In this document: positions 23,622 to 34,673 of the stretch, one piece after another
Numbering within the stretch: the first letter of the stretch is position 1
Layout of the letters: each line of letters starts with the position of its first letter
Assembly (NCBI GenBank): GCA_031310005.1
Contig: CM062387.1
Span: 868,001 to 932,000, forward strand
Direction: 5' to 3'
Origin: Dactylellina haptotyla
Taxonomy: Eukaryota > Ascomycota > Orbiliomycetes > Orbiliales > Orbiliaceae
DNA: 64,000 nucleotides
The notes under the pieces: model-generated
Told to the model about the DNA's origin: nothing
What the model saw: the letters and a program-made list of their open reading frames with translations, nothing else
The model's database searches: none
Translations under genes and position numbers: made by a program

Positions 23622-24110
23622 ATGTTATTCTAATTGCGTGAATTCAGTTGTTATTTAGTCGGCACTATAGTTTAGAGAGATATGTCCCGCTGGCCGGTTG
23701 GCATAATGCTTGTATTAAGGTTTTAGTGTATATTTGACTAATGTCTGAAATTACAATTTATTTTTCTTTGCTTAAATATGGACTGCAATCAATTCTGGTC
23801 AATGCATTCTGCGTTAGAGATTTGCGCTGTGCGTTTCGCTAGTGACACATGCCCGCCTGTCTTCGGGGCGAAGTCTTAGGTCGTCTAAGTTCCGGGTCGC
23901 TTGTCTAACGAGCGACTTGAATCGTGTGTCTCAGAGCTCGGAGTCCAGGTAAAGTACATCGCGTCCTACACATCCAAAAGATGAAACTTGATTTGAGATG
24001 ATTGTTTTAACAGCTTAGGACCCACTGAAGCTTAAGATACATCATGAAGCGAAACATAAATTCGAAATTTTGATAGACTATAATTATATAAAATTTCCAT
24101 GTTATATTAG
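23622..24110. other. Intergenic region between convergent secreted-protein genes
   Basis: About 490 bp, AT-rich, holding both 3' ends. I see no open frame or structure worth keeping. Confidence 0.6.
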
Positions 24111-24677
24111 TTACAACGCAGATTTAGCAGCTGGTGTGGTACTAGTCCCCGGTCCCAGAACCTCTGGTATCTTCCCACCTTTCAACTCGTTGATAGCCTG
24201 CTGTAACTGATCCCCAGATATACCCCCAATCTTCTGCATACTCGCATCCGGCAGGGCTTTCACCGCATCAATCGTAGCCGCGGGTACACCCAAGCCTGGC
24301 AAGAACTCCACGATTAAATCTTTAGGAGTGATACCCGGTATGGTTGGAATCTTGCCCTGTTTTAAACTTTCAACTGTGGGCTGTAGTTGCGCTGGAGGCA
24401 ATGCTATGATCTTTTGAATAAGTGTTTCCGGTGCGCTTTTCATCAGGGTTAGTATGACTTCTGGGGCGCCGAGTGGTTTCAACAGATTCACTGCTGCTTC
24501 CTTTAAATCCGCAACTTGCCGTTTGTGCATAGCATGGAGGTTCTCTAAAAGCTGACTCTCAGTAAGACCTGCTGTTGGATCTCTGGTTGCGATCTCCAAA
24601 TCTCGCGGGCCTCTGAATGGGTGGGCTTTAGAAGCGGAAAATAGGATAAGACCGAGGAATAGCGCTGAGAATTTCAT
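24111..24677 (-). CDS. Secreted protein with duplicated helical module, 188 aa
   Basis: Single open frame from ATG 24675-24677. MKFSALFLGLILFSASKAHP is a signal peptide. HKRQ at about residue 52 is a Kex2 site. The mature part contains two copies of a module of about 50 residues. The first runs from LKPLGAPEVILTLMKSAP to LKQGKIPTIPG, the second from LPGLGVPAATIDAVKALP to LKGGKIPEVLG. Each has a G-x-P turn, two amphipathic helices and the closing motif LKxGKIP. The tail is Pro/Thr-rich. There are no cysteines in the mature region. No family is recognised. A small helical, repeated, Kex2-processed secreted protein fits a wall-associated or host-interaction role, but that is inference. Confidence 0.75.
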   Translation of the reverse strand: MKFSALFLGLILFSASKAHPFRGPRDLEIATRDPTAGLTESQLLENLHAMHKRQVADLKEAAVNLLKPLGAPEVILTLMKSAPETLIQKIIALPPAQLQPTVESLKQGKIPTIPGITPKDLIVEFLPGLGVPAATIDAVKALPDASMQKIGGISGDQLQQAINELKGGKIPEVLGPGTSTTPAAKSAL

Positions 24678-25470
24678 CTTGATGTAAAGTTTTATGAAAT
24701 TTAATAGATTGTATGGATTTACGGGCTGAGAGAGCTTCTCAGGAATGAGATTAGAGATTCAATTAATCGAGTAAGAAAGATTATCTGTAGCCTGCCAGAG
24801 GTCTACAATAATGAGGTGAAGAAAGTGGTATGTTAGGATACCTTGTGTTGTCCAGACGTTGATTGCAATTAGGAATATCCAAGGAGAGAAGTTTTAGCAA
24901 AGGGCTTTTAAACTATTATCAATTACAATAAAAGGCATAGATATTCAAAATACAGATGTTCTCAAGACGTGCATTTCTTGGCGACCTGTTTCCTTCGGCA
25001 AGTCTAGTTAGGAATCAACTTGTTTCAGTAAGGTATTGTATCAATGGACTTTCGCCTCAAGCCTAATCAAAACCCCTTGATCTTGCAAGACAACATTTTA
25101 TCGGGATTCATATCAGGATCAAATCTCAGTTAGCCTATTTAAGACACTGTCGATTTGTGAAACAAGGTGTGTTATCTGTGACAATAGTTCCGTATTTGGC
25201 GATGGGACTAAGAGTTACTTCATGTGAAACTGCAACAGCCCAGATAAAAATCAAAAATCAAAATCAAAATCGCTTCATATTCGACGGACCCATTACCATC
25301 TCAATATGTATCTACAACCCCTTCAAACTATGCATGCTGCCTCGAATCCAGTACTGTAATTTTTAGGTTCATGCTCATAGCGATTGGTATCTGCTACGGT
25401 TATTAAACACATATGCCATTCTAGGTCCCGTGCCGAAATGTCTATAGACCTGCTAACTAAAACGAATATC
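24678..25470. other. AT-rich intergenic region
   Basis: About 800 bp, including the promoter of the secreted protein on the minus strand. An ATCAAA-type short tandem run lies near 25245-25270. No gene is seen. Confidence 0.55.
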
Positions 25471-27145
25471 CTACAACATGGCTTTGGGGAAATCCTTCAT
25501 CGCCTGCCTCACCCCCAGGTCACTCAAAACCTCCTCGGCACCTCCCAAAATAGCATCAAACTTGTACGTCCGATTAAACATCTCAATGTATTTGCCCATA
25601 CCACTTTGCGTGATACCTCGTCCGCCCCAAATCTGAACAGACTCGTCAGCAACTTCGTGCGCAGCTCGGGTAGCGCTCTGTTTGAGGAGGGCGATGGGAC
25701 CGGCGAGGTGGCGCGCTTGTTCTTTGTATGGCATGTGGCACATCTGGTAGGTGATACTCTCGAGCCAGGCTTGGTTTGCCTCTACTAGTGAGATCATTTT
25801 GGCAAGTCTGCGAGGAGTTGGAGTTAGTTTGAAGTTGAACTCTAGATCAAGCGGAGAATGACCGGCTTACTTTTGACGGATAACTGGCTGGTCAATGAGG
25901 CGTTTGCCGAAGACTAGACGCTGATTGGACCATTTAATACATTCCTCCACAATCCTTCTGCTAGAGCTGATTGATGCGCCTATAGTTTGTAGAGTCTTGT
26001 TAGGTGTCGTGTTCTTCATTGTGGCTAATGTGATTAGAAGGCTTACATGTCATCACCCAACGCTCATGATTGAAATTGCTAAGAATGACCTGAATACCCT
26101 TGTTCTCCTGACCTAACAGGTTTCCAACCGGTACTTTGACATTGTCGAATGTGATGTATGCTGTGCCCGCGGTTGTAGAGTATGATGTCTTGATGAGCTT
26201 AGTTTCAACGCCCTCGCTGCGCTCGATGAGAACGACGCTGAGGCCGTGTTCGGTCTTGACACCGGTGACAAAGTAATCGCACCACGCGCCGTTGGTGATC
26301 CATTTCTTGGTGCCGTTCACGATATAGTGTTTGCCGTCAGGTGTTTTGACGGCGGTGGTGCGCAGGCCAGCTACATCGGATCCGGCGAATGCCTCCGTAA
26401 TAGCCAGGCACAGCTTTTTCTTACCGCTCAACACCTCATCGGCAATCTTCTTTTTCCAGACGGGGTCGTTGGCGAAGTTGAGCACGGCGGTGAGACCGAT
26501 AGTCATACCACCCAAATTACCGTCTTGAGCACCACGAGCTAACGGCCGTACTAGCTCCTGTGAGCTGACCAAGTCGTGGAAATAGTCATATTCTTCACCC
26601 TTGACGACGCCACCCAGAATCTCAACTCCGTGGAGATGCTTGCCGGGGCCCATGCGTGTATGGAGGAGACCAGCTTTGCTCATGCGGTCAATGGTCTCCT
26701 GGCTGAGGAATTTGCCGGACGCCTCGTTCGCCCATGCTTCGTCGTGAAGGTGACGTTCGGTAAACTCGCGTACAGCACGTTGGAGACGGCGGTGGGAATC
26801 ATTGTAGTAAGGGCTGCGGAAGACGGGAGATAGCCATAATGGTTCGGCGTAGGGAACGGGGCTGAGGTCTCCAGGTTGTGGAGTGATAACCTGAGGTTTC
26901 TCTCCCGCGATAGTACCAATAGCAAATTTGGCGTATTTGGTGAGAACCTCGTGACGATGGAGGTTGTAGAATGCAGTGGTGGCATCCTGGCCGGCTACCT
27001 GACGCAGAACGGATTCACCACCAGGGTGGGCGTCGACAAACTCGGTGAGATCATACACGGTACTGTCGACAATACACCAGAGGGAGTCGTCGGTCGTGTG
27101 CTCACGCACCTCTTCGCGAGTGAAGGTCTTGGACGGAGGGGCCAT
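25471..27145 (-). CDS. Cytochrome b5 domain fused to acyl-CoA dehydrogenase
   Basis: Three exons: 26047-27145, 25871-25979 and 25471-25807 (introns of 67 and 63 nt), giving 514 aa. The first about 80 residues are a cytochrome b5 domain. It carries heme ligand H40 in HPGG and a second ligand among LHRH at 62-65. From about residue 110 the protein is an acyl-CoA dehydrogenase. The FAD-proximal ITEAFAGSDVAGLRTTA, the ITNGAWCDYFVTGVKT strand, NFNHERW and the C-terminal QIWGGRGITQSG are all present. Such fusions are known in fungi, where the b5 domain could act as an electron partner for the flavin. I start at MAPPSKTF because the upstream extension has only a GTG-type start. The C-terminus AML is not a canonical PTS1, so mitochondrial versus peroxisomal location is open. 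Confidence 0.93.
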
Positions 27146-28150
27146 CGTGTCGGGTCTTTGGGATTTCAGGGAAATTGATATCGATCGCCTAGCACAAACC
27201 AAAAGGGGGTGGAAGAGAGACGGGGAAGAAACGTCGTCGGACCCCGTCCCCTTCTAATACTCCCGCGGTGATATACTTTCGTCCAGCGCGAGAGGTCGGC
27301 ATTGCCGTGCCTCGGTGCACGCTGTCGGTTGACATTTAGTGAGACGTGCTAGCGCGGACCGGATTAATATTCGTCGCCTGGTCAGATTACAATTCTGCGC
27401 CAGGCGATTGGCTTCTGAGGCCCCCATCCCGGACCTCGGTAGCTAGCCGTCGGCGAACCCAAACGGGCCAATTGACGGCTCAAAATCTTGCATCCAATCG
27501 GGCTTCCTACCCATTTAAGGCCTCCCCACACTTTGCTTTAGCATTGATGCCTTCTCTTCTCATAAAATGCAATACTAGCCTGCACTTATATATATCCTTG
27601 TTCTATTTTCTCGATTGAGGTAATGTCTGGTTACACAAGAGCCAACAACACTTGCAGGGCCCCAGGGCTGGAAACAACTTTCCAGCAAATTTGTGATGAC
27701 CTTTGTGCATGAGTTTGTATGAGATATGCGAGCCGATGTAATTGATATAGGGGGACGGTATTCTAGGGCCATCGGTTCTACTCCTCCCCTTCTCGATTCT
27801 CGTCGGTCTGGTCCACGATGCCTTCTAGATGTTCGCTTCTCTCGGGGCTAGGTAACGTTATAACCACAAGGGTTGAGTAGACCCAACCTTTGATACTACC
27901 TAGATCAGAAAGCGGGAAATGACTTTTGCATGTAAGGGGACCAATATATTTTCTTGGCGGCATTGGCGCTCATAAGGGTGTATTCAAACTCATGAGAATC
28001 TCAAACATTGCACAAAACTCCCAGCCTTACGAGAAGGATCTGATAAAGGAGACCCCTTTATAGGAAACTTAAAGGCCCTTTCGACTCCCTACGCGCCTGG
28101 GTGGTGACCTAGTAAGCAAAGGAACCTTTCAATTCAGCTCGTCTACAAGT
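27146..28150. other. Intergenic region between divergent genes
   Basis: About 1 kb separating the b5-dehydrogenase (minus) and the ankyrin gene (plus), so it should hold both promoters. It is less AT-rich than the regions to the left. No gene is seen. Confidence 0.6.
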
Positions 28151-29999
28151 ATGCAAACAGCCCCTGAGACGCAGGCGAAACTGGAGATACCCCGGAGTGA
28201 AAATGGGGCGCACGGCAATGCTATTCGACAACCGGTATATCATGAGACCACGGCTCTTTACGAGCCATGGGTTCGAACCGAGAATAATGATGGATCTGCC
28301 GATATCAAATCGGTGACGCGAAAGGTAGAGACCATGTATCTAGGCAGATATACCTCTCCAGAAAACCACTCAAAGGTGCATATCTACGCTGGAATTGTAC
28401 TAAGACTCCCACGTTAACATTTCCCACTCAGCAATTTTCTCGAAAGCCAGTGCAAGAGAACGCCCAGAATGCTCGAAAGAATCAGGAACCCGAGATACCA
28501 AAAACCAACTTTAACGAAGCACCGCCGCCGAAGGCTCCAAATGAAACATCAACTATCCAGGAGCAAGATGATCTCGACATGGAGAAATTAAACTGGGCCA
28601 AGGAAAAATGCTACGAATTCCAATGCGCTAAGGAATGGCAGAAGGTCGAGGATTTCTGCAAGCTCGTTATAAAGATATACCAAACAAGTAACGACACCAG
28701 AATAGCAGTTGCTAGTCTCGAAGATCTGTCTACTTGTATGAGAGATTTGGCCGCGAGTCAGATTCAACTTGAGAAATGGGATGAAGCGCTACGGACGCTT
28801 CAAGGCACTGATATTTCGGAAGCATCAGCCTCCGCAGCTTCCCAAATCGAGCACTGGCGGGCAATTCTCTACCATAAACTTGGTGATCTCGAGATGGCAA
28901 AGACGCATTGCAAGAAAGCGATTAAGCTTCGGCGGGAGGACGGGCATAGCTCTCTAGAGAATTTGGAGAAGTCGATTGAATTGATGCTTCGCATTTTGAA
29001 AGATAGTGGCGAAGAATTGGAAATCGAATTTTACCGATCGATGGTTACCCAAACCAAAGAACCACGGACGACCACCCCCAATCGGCAAAATGTTGAAGAT
29101 ATCGCCCGAAATACTGCAAACATTAATTCTAATCAGATAGAGGATAGCTTACATCCGCCGTACATGGAAGTAGCCGATCTAGAGGCCCAACAAAAAGTGC
29201 TGGCACCATGGAAGTTCAAAATGCATCCAGATGGTCGGATCACGGGAAATGCAGATAAAATCGATCAAGCTGTCAAACACGCCATAAAAGCAAGTGACAT
29301 GACACTTGCCGATATCATATTTAGCAGTCAGTCCGCACTCCCAGATATCAGCTTCGTAGCGATAAAAACTAACAGCAATGAATAACCGCTTAAGATCAAA
29401 AAATTAGAGAAGGTCCATTATTAACTAAATTCGGAGGGTCCTGGGTGCAACCGCTCCATTATGCTATAACCCGCAACAACCAGGACATGGTCCGCTTTCT
29501 CGTCCTCCAAAAGGGCGCAAACATGTACTCAATTTCTGGCAATTCCTCTACACCTTTAAGCTGTGCAATCGAAGAAGCAAACCTCGAAATGATTGAATTC
29601 TTTCTGGAATGCGGATATCCGGCCAGCGGTGCACCAGGCCACAAGTTAGCAATTCCCTTGCACTGTGCTGCCGCCTCAAATCGAAGCGAAGAAGGGAGAA
29701 TAATTAAATTGCTACTAAATGCGGGTGCGAAGGTGGATCAAAAGGATTCAAATGGTGCTACACCGCTCATGGCGGCGGCCAAATCGAAGTTCATGCGTAA
29801 GCCGGCTTATATACCACCCTTTCACATACTTATAGAGGCTGGGGCAGATGTGAACGCGAAAGATAACGATGGAAATACCGCATTACACTACGCAACTAGG
29901 AATGGTCTAAACAGCGCTTTTATTAGAGTACTACTGCAGTACGGCGCAGACCAAAAGGCTAAGAATAACAAGGGCCGGAAACCATTAAACTACCTTTAG
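28151..29999 (+). CDS. TPR-like and ankyrin-repeat protein
   Basis: Three exons: 28151-28375, 28432-29326 and 29437-29999 (introns of 56 and 110 nt), giving 560 aa. Residues about 129-280 form paired helices resembling degenerate tetratricopeptide repeats (WDEALRTLQG, HWRAILYHKLGDLEMAKTHC). The C-terminal 185 residues hold four to five ankyrin repeats, seen as PLHYAITRNNQDMVRFLV, TPLSCAIEEANLEMIEFFL, IPLHCAAASN..IIKLLLNAGA, HILIEAGADVNAKDNDGNTA and ALHYATRNG. Both repeat types are protein-interaction surfaces. No enzymatic or NACHT domain lies between them. The second intron has a TAACTAAAT branch site and joins the two parts in phase (FSR-SWVQPLHYA). In fungi such helical-repeat plus ankyrin proteins often relate to NLR-like proteins, but here the switch domain is absent. 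Confidence 0.8.
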
Positions 30000-30079
30000 G
30001 AGGTTCTGGAGGCTAGAGCAGTAGCCTACTCTTACACGTATTTAAAACATGAGGATCCCTACGATATCAATGTCGGATT

Positions 30080-32022
30080 CTAGATTACGTCTCCCAACAC
30101 AGCTAGCAAATAGGGATATCCGATATCTGGCTTATCCGTACCTACTAAGGTACCACCTTCGGCTTTGAGGCTGTTACTATCAGCACCCAGTAATTTAACT
30201 GTCGCTTTATCAGTTTCCGAGTTCTCGAGACTATAAGTTAACTCTTCGATATCCTCCCCGTTTATCTTCAGCTGGATCTTCAACCCATATCCAAATAATA
30301 GTGCACAGGGTCGAACCACTTGGGACCTCAGGCGAAGAGGGGCGTCAGCGCGAAGCTTTGGGATGCATGATTTGAAGTCCGGGTTCTCCCTGAATAAGAA
30401 TCTTGTCAGGATTAATATAATTTTATTTGATTTTCGGATTCTAAAAACCCACCAGTTTCCTCGGGATATTTCAAAAGCTTGTAAATTAGTGACAGAGATA
30501 ATAATATCATCAACTTTTGGAGTAAGCATCTTATCAGCTGTTGATACAGAAAGCACTGTATCTTTGGGCGAAACTCCCTCATCCTTTTTAGAATCAATAT
30601 TCGGAAACCCAAGGCTGCCCCAGTCGACAGCCGTATCGACAAGGTCGTCAAGAGAAATAGCAAACAATGTCTCTGGTTTCTTATTTTTGTGATAGTTCTC
30701 GCTCCACAGCCCAACCGCGTCTTCGTACCCGTTTATATTGTATTTTGGCTTGTAGAATAGATCTGATGAGGTATTCCCTTCGTAATCTTTACCGCTTTCA
30801 GCTTCCTGTACACGCTGGGCCAAGCTTTTCGAAGAGCTTGTGCACGGCATGTTAAAACTTGGGGTGATACCGTTAGTCAACTTGTAGATAAGAAACTCCT
30901 AAGCCGACTTACCCTGGTTCTAATTTTGTGTATTCTTTGGCTGAGGCTATATTAGTTAATAGGTCATTCACTTCCAATACTCCCTCTCCATAGTAGTCCG
31001 CCCTAGCTTGATTGTACAGCTCTGTTTTATCTTTGAAATCATTTTGAGATACAATATAGGGAGTGTATTGCTGAAGCCAGACGGTCAAATTCTCCGAATT
31101 CGGAGGTAGTTTGGTTCCAGAAGCACTATCTGCAACTAGTTGCTTGTATTTCATAATTGCGTCTTCTTTCGCCTTTTCTACAGCGTTGGCAGCAACCTTC
31201 AGCTGGCCGGCGAGATGGAGCATGTTATTCCTTGCTTTGGGGTCGCTCGACTGTGCTCTATCATTAGCTGGGTCCCCAAAATTCGTATGACAGAAAACTC
31301 ACAGAAGGGCCGGCAACAGATGCATAGCTCAGATAACTAGTCTGACGTGAGCAAATTATACCCGCTATCGTACGAAATATAGGTTTTACTCACTCGCTAT
31401 AAAAATCGAAATAACTGCCACCATCGTGGTCCCACATCGGACAGTCTGCTTGCAACAGGCTGTCCGCATATTGCCACACCTGGTAGTTCATCAAATTCTC
31501 TGGATTTGGTTTCTCAACGGTGATACCAGGAGTAAAAGGCGGGGTTAGATAAATAGCCTTTCTATCTTTTGCCAGTTCAATCCCAGGGACCATGATATCC
31601 GCGAGCCGTTGCGCATACGCGAACAGCAGAGCCGAATTCCCGCTAAATGCATCTCCTGGTCTGGGTTTTGCTGGTGTTTCGAGAGTAATTTTGTCAAGGT
31701 TACACGGGCATTGGCACCCCGCTTTTGATTTTGAGGACTTCATCGGTATAGAGGCACGGGGGTTTTCAGGGTGTAAACTTCCTTGCCTTAGAGTTGGAAT
31801 CGTTCTGTCCGGAAGCTGTCGTCTTAAGAACTGTGTAATATCTATTGAATTGAAAGTTGGCGTTGCCGGTTTCCATTTCATGGCATATCTCTGGAGCAGT
31901 GAAAATGGATCGGAGTGGTCTACAGGGCCGAATTCGACCCGCGAAGTTCGAGTGGGTGGGAGAAGGAGGACAAAGAGACTCAAGAGTACTACGGACAGCC
32001 GTATGGTTTTAGGGGGTTCCAT
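30080..32022 (-). CDS. Secreted member of an unrecognised paralogous family (paralogue A)
   Basis: Five exons: 31394-32022, 31303-31336, 30913-31250, 30453-30857 and 30080-30389, giving 571 aa. Introns are 57, 52, 55 and 63 nt. A signal peptide (IRLSVVLLSLFVLLLPP) precedes about 120 residues unique to this copy, with a CQCPC cluster. From about residue 150 it aligns by eye with the divergent gene at 32898-34557. Shared points are YQVWQYAD/YGVYRWCD, DYLSYAS/EYLNYVD, a helical segment with WLQQY/WATEN, GFNMPC/GFNMPA, the beta-rich part up to RGNW/GGRW and PKLRADAP/PNLREDAP, and a C-terminal PYLLAVLG/AVLLGVVG. The 63-nt last intron reads through without a stop; the paralogue shows it is an intron. 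I do not recognise the family and give no function. Confidence 0.82.
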
Positions 32023-32897
32023 GGTGACGCTCCACGGAAATGCATGCGCACCGGGCCGGAATCCGCAGCAGCACTTGCGACTCGTATGGATCCCACGTCG
32101 GATTGATGGGGAAGGGTTACACCGTCTGTAGTCGTCACTCTGATACTAATTTAATCAAGTGGTATTTACGTATTTCGTTTGTTGCATGTTGTCAGCCTAC
32201 GCAAGAATGGCAATCATTATCAATCAGCGATGATCGTAGAGATGATAGCTAACTAATGGCTTGGATAAAATATATGGCCTTTTGAATACACTGGGGATTG
32301 ACATATAGAGCAGAGAATTATCTGATATCGATAGGAATTCATGGAGCCCAGGAATGCGGTACCAGGTTACTCGAGGCGAACGTGTCGGTATGCAAAGCCT
32401 GGAGCCCATACCCACCACGGGATAATCTTCCAAATATTCCAACTCCGATTCACAATTGGTGGGATTGTGGTATTCCCAAGAAACGTACCGTATATTGGTA
32501 GCGATACCAGCCTGGGTCGCCCACTCAGACTTTGGTTAAAATAACGTACAAGATGGGTGTCACAAACCGATATTAGCAGCGACAGCCCTCTTGATTTTGC
32601 GATACACTGCCCCACGTTGGGCGCTTGAAGCAGCAAGCACGCATGTGATAGACGTGTACTCGTTATCCCAGAAGTTGGGATTCATAAACATTCTGAAGTG
32701 ATAGGCACTCCAGAAATACGACAAAGGAATTGGGTTATAAAAGGACATTCTCATTGCTTAAACCTCAGAGATTGAATCTACCGATAGTCAACTGCAATCT
32801 ATCCGCTGTCACTCTGCCTGATTCAGAATAACTTTATACCTGAAACATTCCCTTTGCCCCTTCTCAGAGGCCTAGAGGTACTGAAGTACTTATCAAA
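32023..32897. promoter_or_regulatory. Shared intergenic region between divergent paralogues
   Basis: About 875 bp separates the two start codons and would serve as a two-way promoter. Short open frames inside (for example 32298-32501 and 32367-32636) overlap each other and show no domains. Confidence 0.5.
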
Positions 32898-34557
32898 ATG
32901 AGTGGAAACGACGATAAACCCCTCCAGCCCAACCAAGAAGCTTTCTGGAAAGCGTACCTTTTCAGTTTGAAGAATGTGATTCTTCCAGAACCATCTCCGG
33001 ACACTCTTTTCTTCCCAGCACCCCAAAATACCGTAGGAGTGCTAGCAGGGGCAAGTCCTAAGGAGGTTACCAACTACGGTGTCTACAGATGGTGTGATGG
33101 CGTTCTCTCTCCCACCGATCCTCTGTATTCCGGTACAGGAAAAGGAAGCTACATCCTCAATCTACAAGAGTAAGTCACCAATAGCCACCTTTCGCAGATA
33201 TTATGTTTAGTCTAGGCTATAATCGCTAATATAAGATAATAGATATCTAAATTATGTCGATCCAGTACGCAGATATCCATGGTCTGACTGCTTCCATTAA
33301 TTCCAGTTGAAGATACTAACTCTATCAAAAGGGCGGTAACCCCGACCCTGGTACCATGAATGACTACATCCAAAAGATTGAGCTGGCCCGGCAAGCCAAA
33401 GAGGGCTATATTCATGAACTCCAACAAGCAGTCGAGATGCACAAGGCAGACCCAGGGACGTATCCCACACTTGAAGAATGGGCAACCGAGAACGATCCCT
33501 CACTCCTGGCCGCAAAACAAGCCTGGCAGGATGCCGTTGGTGCTCAATCAGCTCTCTGCCGTGAGGTCTATGGTGAGCAAGCCGGACCCTTAAACACGGC
33601 TACCCAAAACATCATGAACGCGCTATCCACCAGTTCGCAACCCGGGTAAGCTCCATTTATATCCCGAGTCCTGGTTTTTCATTAGGAGAAGGATAGCTCA
33701 CAATAGAAAAACTAGTTTCAACATGCCAGCGACAATGGAAGACGTAGAGCTCGATGAAGCCCAGTCTCTCGCTATTGCCCAGGGCGAGAAAGTGGACTTC
33801 CCTCCTTATACTGTTACCTACGTACCCACCTACTCTGTTGGTGGTGGTTACAAGTCCACTATTGCAACTTGGTGTCGCCAGATGACGGAAAAGTCTTTAG
33901 AACCCCTGGCGATCAAGATTGATATTGAGTCCTACGGGAACACAGACTGGGAGCAAGCCGGGTTTACGCAAGTCAACGGCGAAGGGTTCGTTGGGTTTTT
34001 CATTGGCGCGTTCGCAACATACAGTCGTAGAGATGAGTTTGAGAAAACTTTCAGCACTATGACTGCAAAAGATTTCACCTGTACGCTGACCATATACGGA
34101 TGGGAGAATTTCCCCTTAGAAGGTGGGAGATGGTAGGTGCTTCTCGTTCTCTATCGTTCACATCAAGTCTCATATATTCACAAAATATAGGGATGTACCC
34201 GATGTCACTCATATATTCCCCAACCTTCGGGAAGACGCCCCGAAGAGTATGATGGACTTGATAAGGCCCAGTGCTGTAGCGGTGGCGTACACTATCGGCA
34301 TGGAGGTTACTTTCGAAGACCAGTTCGCTACTGAATTCAACTCCCATTTCAAGTCAATTGAAGAAGAAGAAGGCGGTTTCACTATATTTGGTATTGATAT
34401 TGGCTTAGGAGGTAAACGAACTTCTCAAACGGAGACGACTTCACACAAGGCAACTTACGACAACCAGAGCGGGACCCTTACAGTTATTCCAAACAATGAT
34501 GGCCACGCAGTTCTCCTAGGAGTTGTGGGCAATAGGTTGGGCGAACCAAAGGAATAG
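32898..34557 (+). CDS. Leaderless member of the same unrecognised family (paralogue B)
   Basis: Five exons: 32898-33169, 33243-33264, 33332-33645, 33716-34132 and 34191-34557, giving 463 aa. Introns are 73, 67, 70 and 58 nt. The second exon is only 22 nt; its position matches the 34-nt second exon of paralogue A. There is no signal peptide: the protein starts MSGNDDKPLQPNQEAFWKAY. Order: an N-terminal segment with FFPAPQNTVGV and YGVYRWCDG, a helical region (about 100-200), GFNMPATMED, then beta-rich sequence (YTVTYVPTYSVGGG, FVGFFIGAFATYS, TCTLTIYGWENFP) and a C-terminal half with IFPNLREDAP and FGIDIGLGGK. Intron sites 1 to 4 fall at the same aligned places as in paralogue A, which confirms both models. 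The function is unknown. The lack of a leader suggests an intracellular counterpart or non-classical export. Confidence 0.84.
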
Positions 34558-34673
34558 CCCACCACTAGATTCTCAGCTCGGGCCATATATGACCTCCTTT
34601 TTTGGTGCTATCAATGAATTTTCAATCAATTTGTCACTTAATATTGTTAAAAATGAAAGGTTATCCAATAAAA

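Noticed and set aside
28262-28285. GGTTCGAACC, similar to a tRNA B-box
   Set aside because: It lies in exon 1 of the ankyrin gene, and no A-box or cloverleaf can be drawn around it.
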